Origin: Rhodothermaceae bacterium bin80
GTDB taxonomy: Bacteria; Bacteroidota; Rhodothermia; Rhodothermales; Bin80
DNA: 56,853 nucleotides
NCBI GenBank assembly: GCA_002238805.1
Contig: MPNB01000011.1
Span: forward strand, 1-56,853
Direction of reading: 5' to 3'
Positions 55,289 to 56,853 of this stretch are shown here, piece by piece. Within the stretch, counting starts at the first letter, position 1, and the number at the start of each line of letters is the position of its first letter. Both the position numbers and the translations under genes were made by a program. The notes beneath the pieces are model-generated. The model searched no databases. It saw only the letters and a program-made list of their open reading frames with translations, and was not told where the DNA came from.

Positions 55289-56074
55289 TCAGCGCAACTT
55301 AAATACGATCGGGAGGGACATCCTCACTGGTATGGCGCGACCACGCTGGCGTCCGGGAATAAATTTCGCCTCCTCCATAATGACCCTAGCGGCCTCTTCG
55401 TCGAGTCCAGCACCAACTCCACGAAGGATCTCGGTGTCATGTGCGTTGCCATTTTCATCTACGATGAACTGCACAATGACACGGCCTTCAACGTTGGCCT
55501 TTCGGGCGATCTCCGGGTACTTCACCTTGGATTGGAGTCCACCAATGCCACCAATCAGCTCCGGTCTCTGTTCGACGATTTCATAAACATTCTGCTTCTC
55601 TGATGATTGTTCGGATAGGGACTCGAACTCATCGTCCAACCTAAATGCGATCGGAATCGAGAGTCTTACTGCTACGGGTTTACCGTCTTGGCGTCCGGGA
55701 ATAAATTCTGCGTGTTCAGAGATGACTCTGGTGGCCTCTTCGTCGAGTCCGGCACCAACTCCACGAGGGACCTCGGTGTCACGTACGTTGCCATTTTCAT
55801 CTACGATGAATTGCACAATGACACGGCCTTCAACACCGGCCTTCCGGGCAATTTCCGGATACTTCACCTTGGCTTGGAGTCCACCGATACCACCTATCAA
55901 CTCCGGCCATTGTTCGACGGTTACATAAACATCGGGCTTGTGTTCTTAACCCGAATTCCATATCGAAATCAGTAGAAAGAGTGAAACAAGAAGGAGCGCA
56001 ACAATCAGGCCAATTTTTACAGCGAAAGGGCGATTGCTCGGTAGGTCGTCTGCGAAGGTATCTTGTGATGCCAT
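55289..56074 (-). pseudogene. TonB-like protein with two TonB_C modules and an in-frame stop
   Basis: ATG 56074 encodes a cytosolic start (MASQDTFADDLPSNRPFAVK), a membrane helix (IGLIVALLLVSLFLLISIW) and NSG, then TAA (55946-55948). The same frame continues EHKPDVYVTVEQWPELIGGI and two tandem TonB C-terminal modules (YPEIARKAGVEGRVIVQFIVDENGN; YPEIARKANVEGRVIVQFIVDENGN), ending LPIVFKLR at 55289. Anchor plus periplasmic module is the normal energy-transducer layout, so the TAA appears to split one gene of 261 codons. The only later start is TTG 55900, which would cut into the domain and lack a signal. Confidence 0.7.
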
Positions 56075-56255
56075 GGTTAGTTAGGTCTGAATCGGTTGAA
56101 TGGGGCTTAGGCAAATGCCGAAGACTGGCAACTTAATATTGTTTAGTGAAGAAACCGGCTCAGGATGTTCACTTTCAGTTAACGAGTGCAGCACATTCGA
56201 CCTCCGCTAACCACGTCCAAACAATTACCGTGCCAGGAGATTTTTCGCATGCTGA
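56075..56255. other. Intergenic region upstream of TonB-like gene
   Basis: About 180 nt that should contain the promoter of the minus-strand TonB-like gene. No clear promoter or hairpin recognised. Confidence 0.3.
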
Positions 56256-56405
56256 ATTGCAGGTTTTTCACAGATATTGACCACACCAACGACTGGATTC
56301 CTACAGACCATCTTTGTTACAGCGAAACCCCACAAAATGAACCATGTTCTGGAAAACGCCCAGGCAACCGATGCCGACTATCTGCTATCTGTTCAGGTCC
56401 AGTAA
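56256..56405 (+). other. Short coding-like remnant
   Basis: A plus-strand frame open from 56256 to TAA 56405 ends in MNHVLENAQATDADYLLSVQ then VQ; the segment from ATG 56337 has protein-like composition resembling surface lipoproteins that precede PEGA-type genes, but it lacks a start with a signal peptide. Probably a remnant. Confidence 0.3.
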
Positions 56406-56459
56406 AAATACATTCTGTATCTTGGCCTCGGTATCACATTCCCTTCACTGCTTTGTAAA

Positions 56460-56793
56460 ATGAGAAACTCACACTTAACTTCTTGCACTCTTCGGCACCA
56501 GCAGTTGCGGAGTTTTGTTTCGCTCAAGTCATAAAGACGTGACACTGGCCATCTCTCTTGATGCTGCCGAGGTATGGGTTGGAGGTAATCAAGTGGGTAC
56601 GACACCCATGGAACTCGAACTGAATAATCGAGCCAGTCACACGGTTGCTTTTAAGAGAGAGGGGATATTCAGACATGTGAAGATCAATTATTATGGTTCC
56701 TGCGGCAGCGGCAGTTACAAAAAAGATGGTTCTATCACGAATATTGTGGATAGAGTTCAAGCCCTCCACAGAAGAAGAGAATTGCAACCCTGA
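56460..56793 (+). pseudogene. PEGA-domain lipoprotein remnant, frameshifted start
   Basis: The frame 56479-56793 reads LLALFGTSSCGVLFRSSHKD, a lipoprotein signal with its Cys, then VTLAISLDAAEVWVGGNQVGTTPMELELN..HTVAFKREGI, a PEGA domain (A-x-V-x-V-x-G-x-x-V-G-x-T-P). A TAA at 56476 blocks it upstream, while ATG 56460 (MRNSHLTS) lies in another frame, so a frameshift near 56480 separates start and body. After the PEGA part the frame becomes Ser/Gly-rich and ends at 56793, whereas a different frame stays open from ATG 56693 to the window edge (MVPAAAAVTKKMVLSRILWI start). Likely a decayed gene, or two sequencing errors. Confidence 0.5.
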
Positions 56794-56853
56794 AGTTTTC
56801 AAATCTTCTGTATCCTCTGCCGATGGTTTTGACTTCCTGGATTTTGCCGTTGA

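Overview
The window looks like a chromosomal segment of a Gram-negative member of the Bacteroidota/Rhodothermota group. The markers are a full-length SprA/Sov-type outer-membrane translocon protein (2641 aa), a bat (aerotolerance) gene cluster, a parA-parB-DUF5683 run, a decayed DUF4249 gene, TonB C-terminal modules and many lipoprotein signals. The exact lineage is inference. No rRNA, tRNA or CRISPR array was seen.

Layout. 1-6.5 kb: an A/G-rich degenerate repeat, a 1566-aa DUF4011 helicase-nuclease and a sulfatase. 6.5-10.6 kb: an accessory, decayed stretch with an IS4/Tn5-type transposase carrying an N-terminal DruA-like (DUF4338) domain, a small gene with an in-frame stop, and a beta-propeller-like protein that has lost its front. 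10.6-14.1 kb: mltG and chorismate mutase diverge from a secreted-protein/LytR_C/rsfS/lipoprotein operon. 14.1-23.2 kb: sprA-lipB-hypothetical on the minus strand. 23.2-26.2 kb: NTF2-like lipoprotein, SDR enzyme, 38-aa membrane peptide and Na+/solute symporter. 26.2-29 kb: dnaX-ybaB-recR on the minus strand. 29-31 kb: STAS protein and class III aminotransferase. 31-33.8 kb: a second accessory pocket with a DUF4249 pseudogene and an unrecognised 628-aa membrane protein. 33.8-41 kb: a tightly coupled DUF58/BatA-E operon without moxR. 41-45 kb: yceI, purQ, rhomboid, GH18 and VanZ-like genes. 45-51.5 kb: parA, parB, DUF5683, glycosyltransferase, serine-palmitoyltransferase-like and GNAT (candidate bacterial ceramide synthase), plus an orphan DUF5989 gene. 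51.6-54.8 kb: two FtsX/MacB-type permeases and rpiA. 54.8-56.9 kb: a decaying array of TonB C-terminal modules and PEGA/lipoprotein remnants.

The genes best placed to work together are the Bat cluster (VWA and TPR proteins in the inner membrane and periplasm), the DNA-maintenance trio dnaX-ybaB-recR, the chromosome-partition pair followed by a probable sphingolipid module, and sprA with lipB. The strongest candidates for new biology are the 628-aa protein at 31655-33541 (nuclease-like segment, glycine zipper, long coiled coil), the helicase-nuclease with its overlapping acidic micro-ORF, the glycosyltransferase-Spt-GNAT cluster, and the interrupted TonB genes, where either decay or recoding is possible. 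Coordinates and motif positions were worked out by eye; family names rest on motif recognition, not on database searches.
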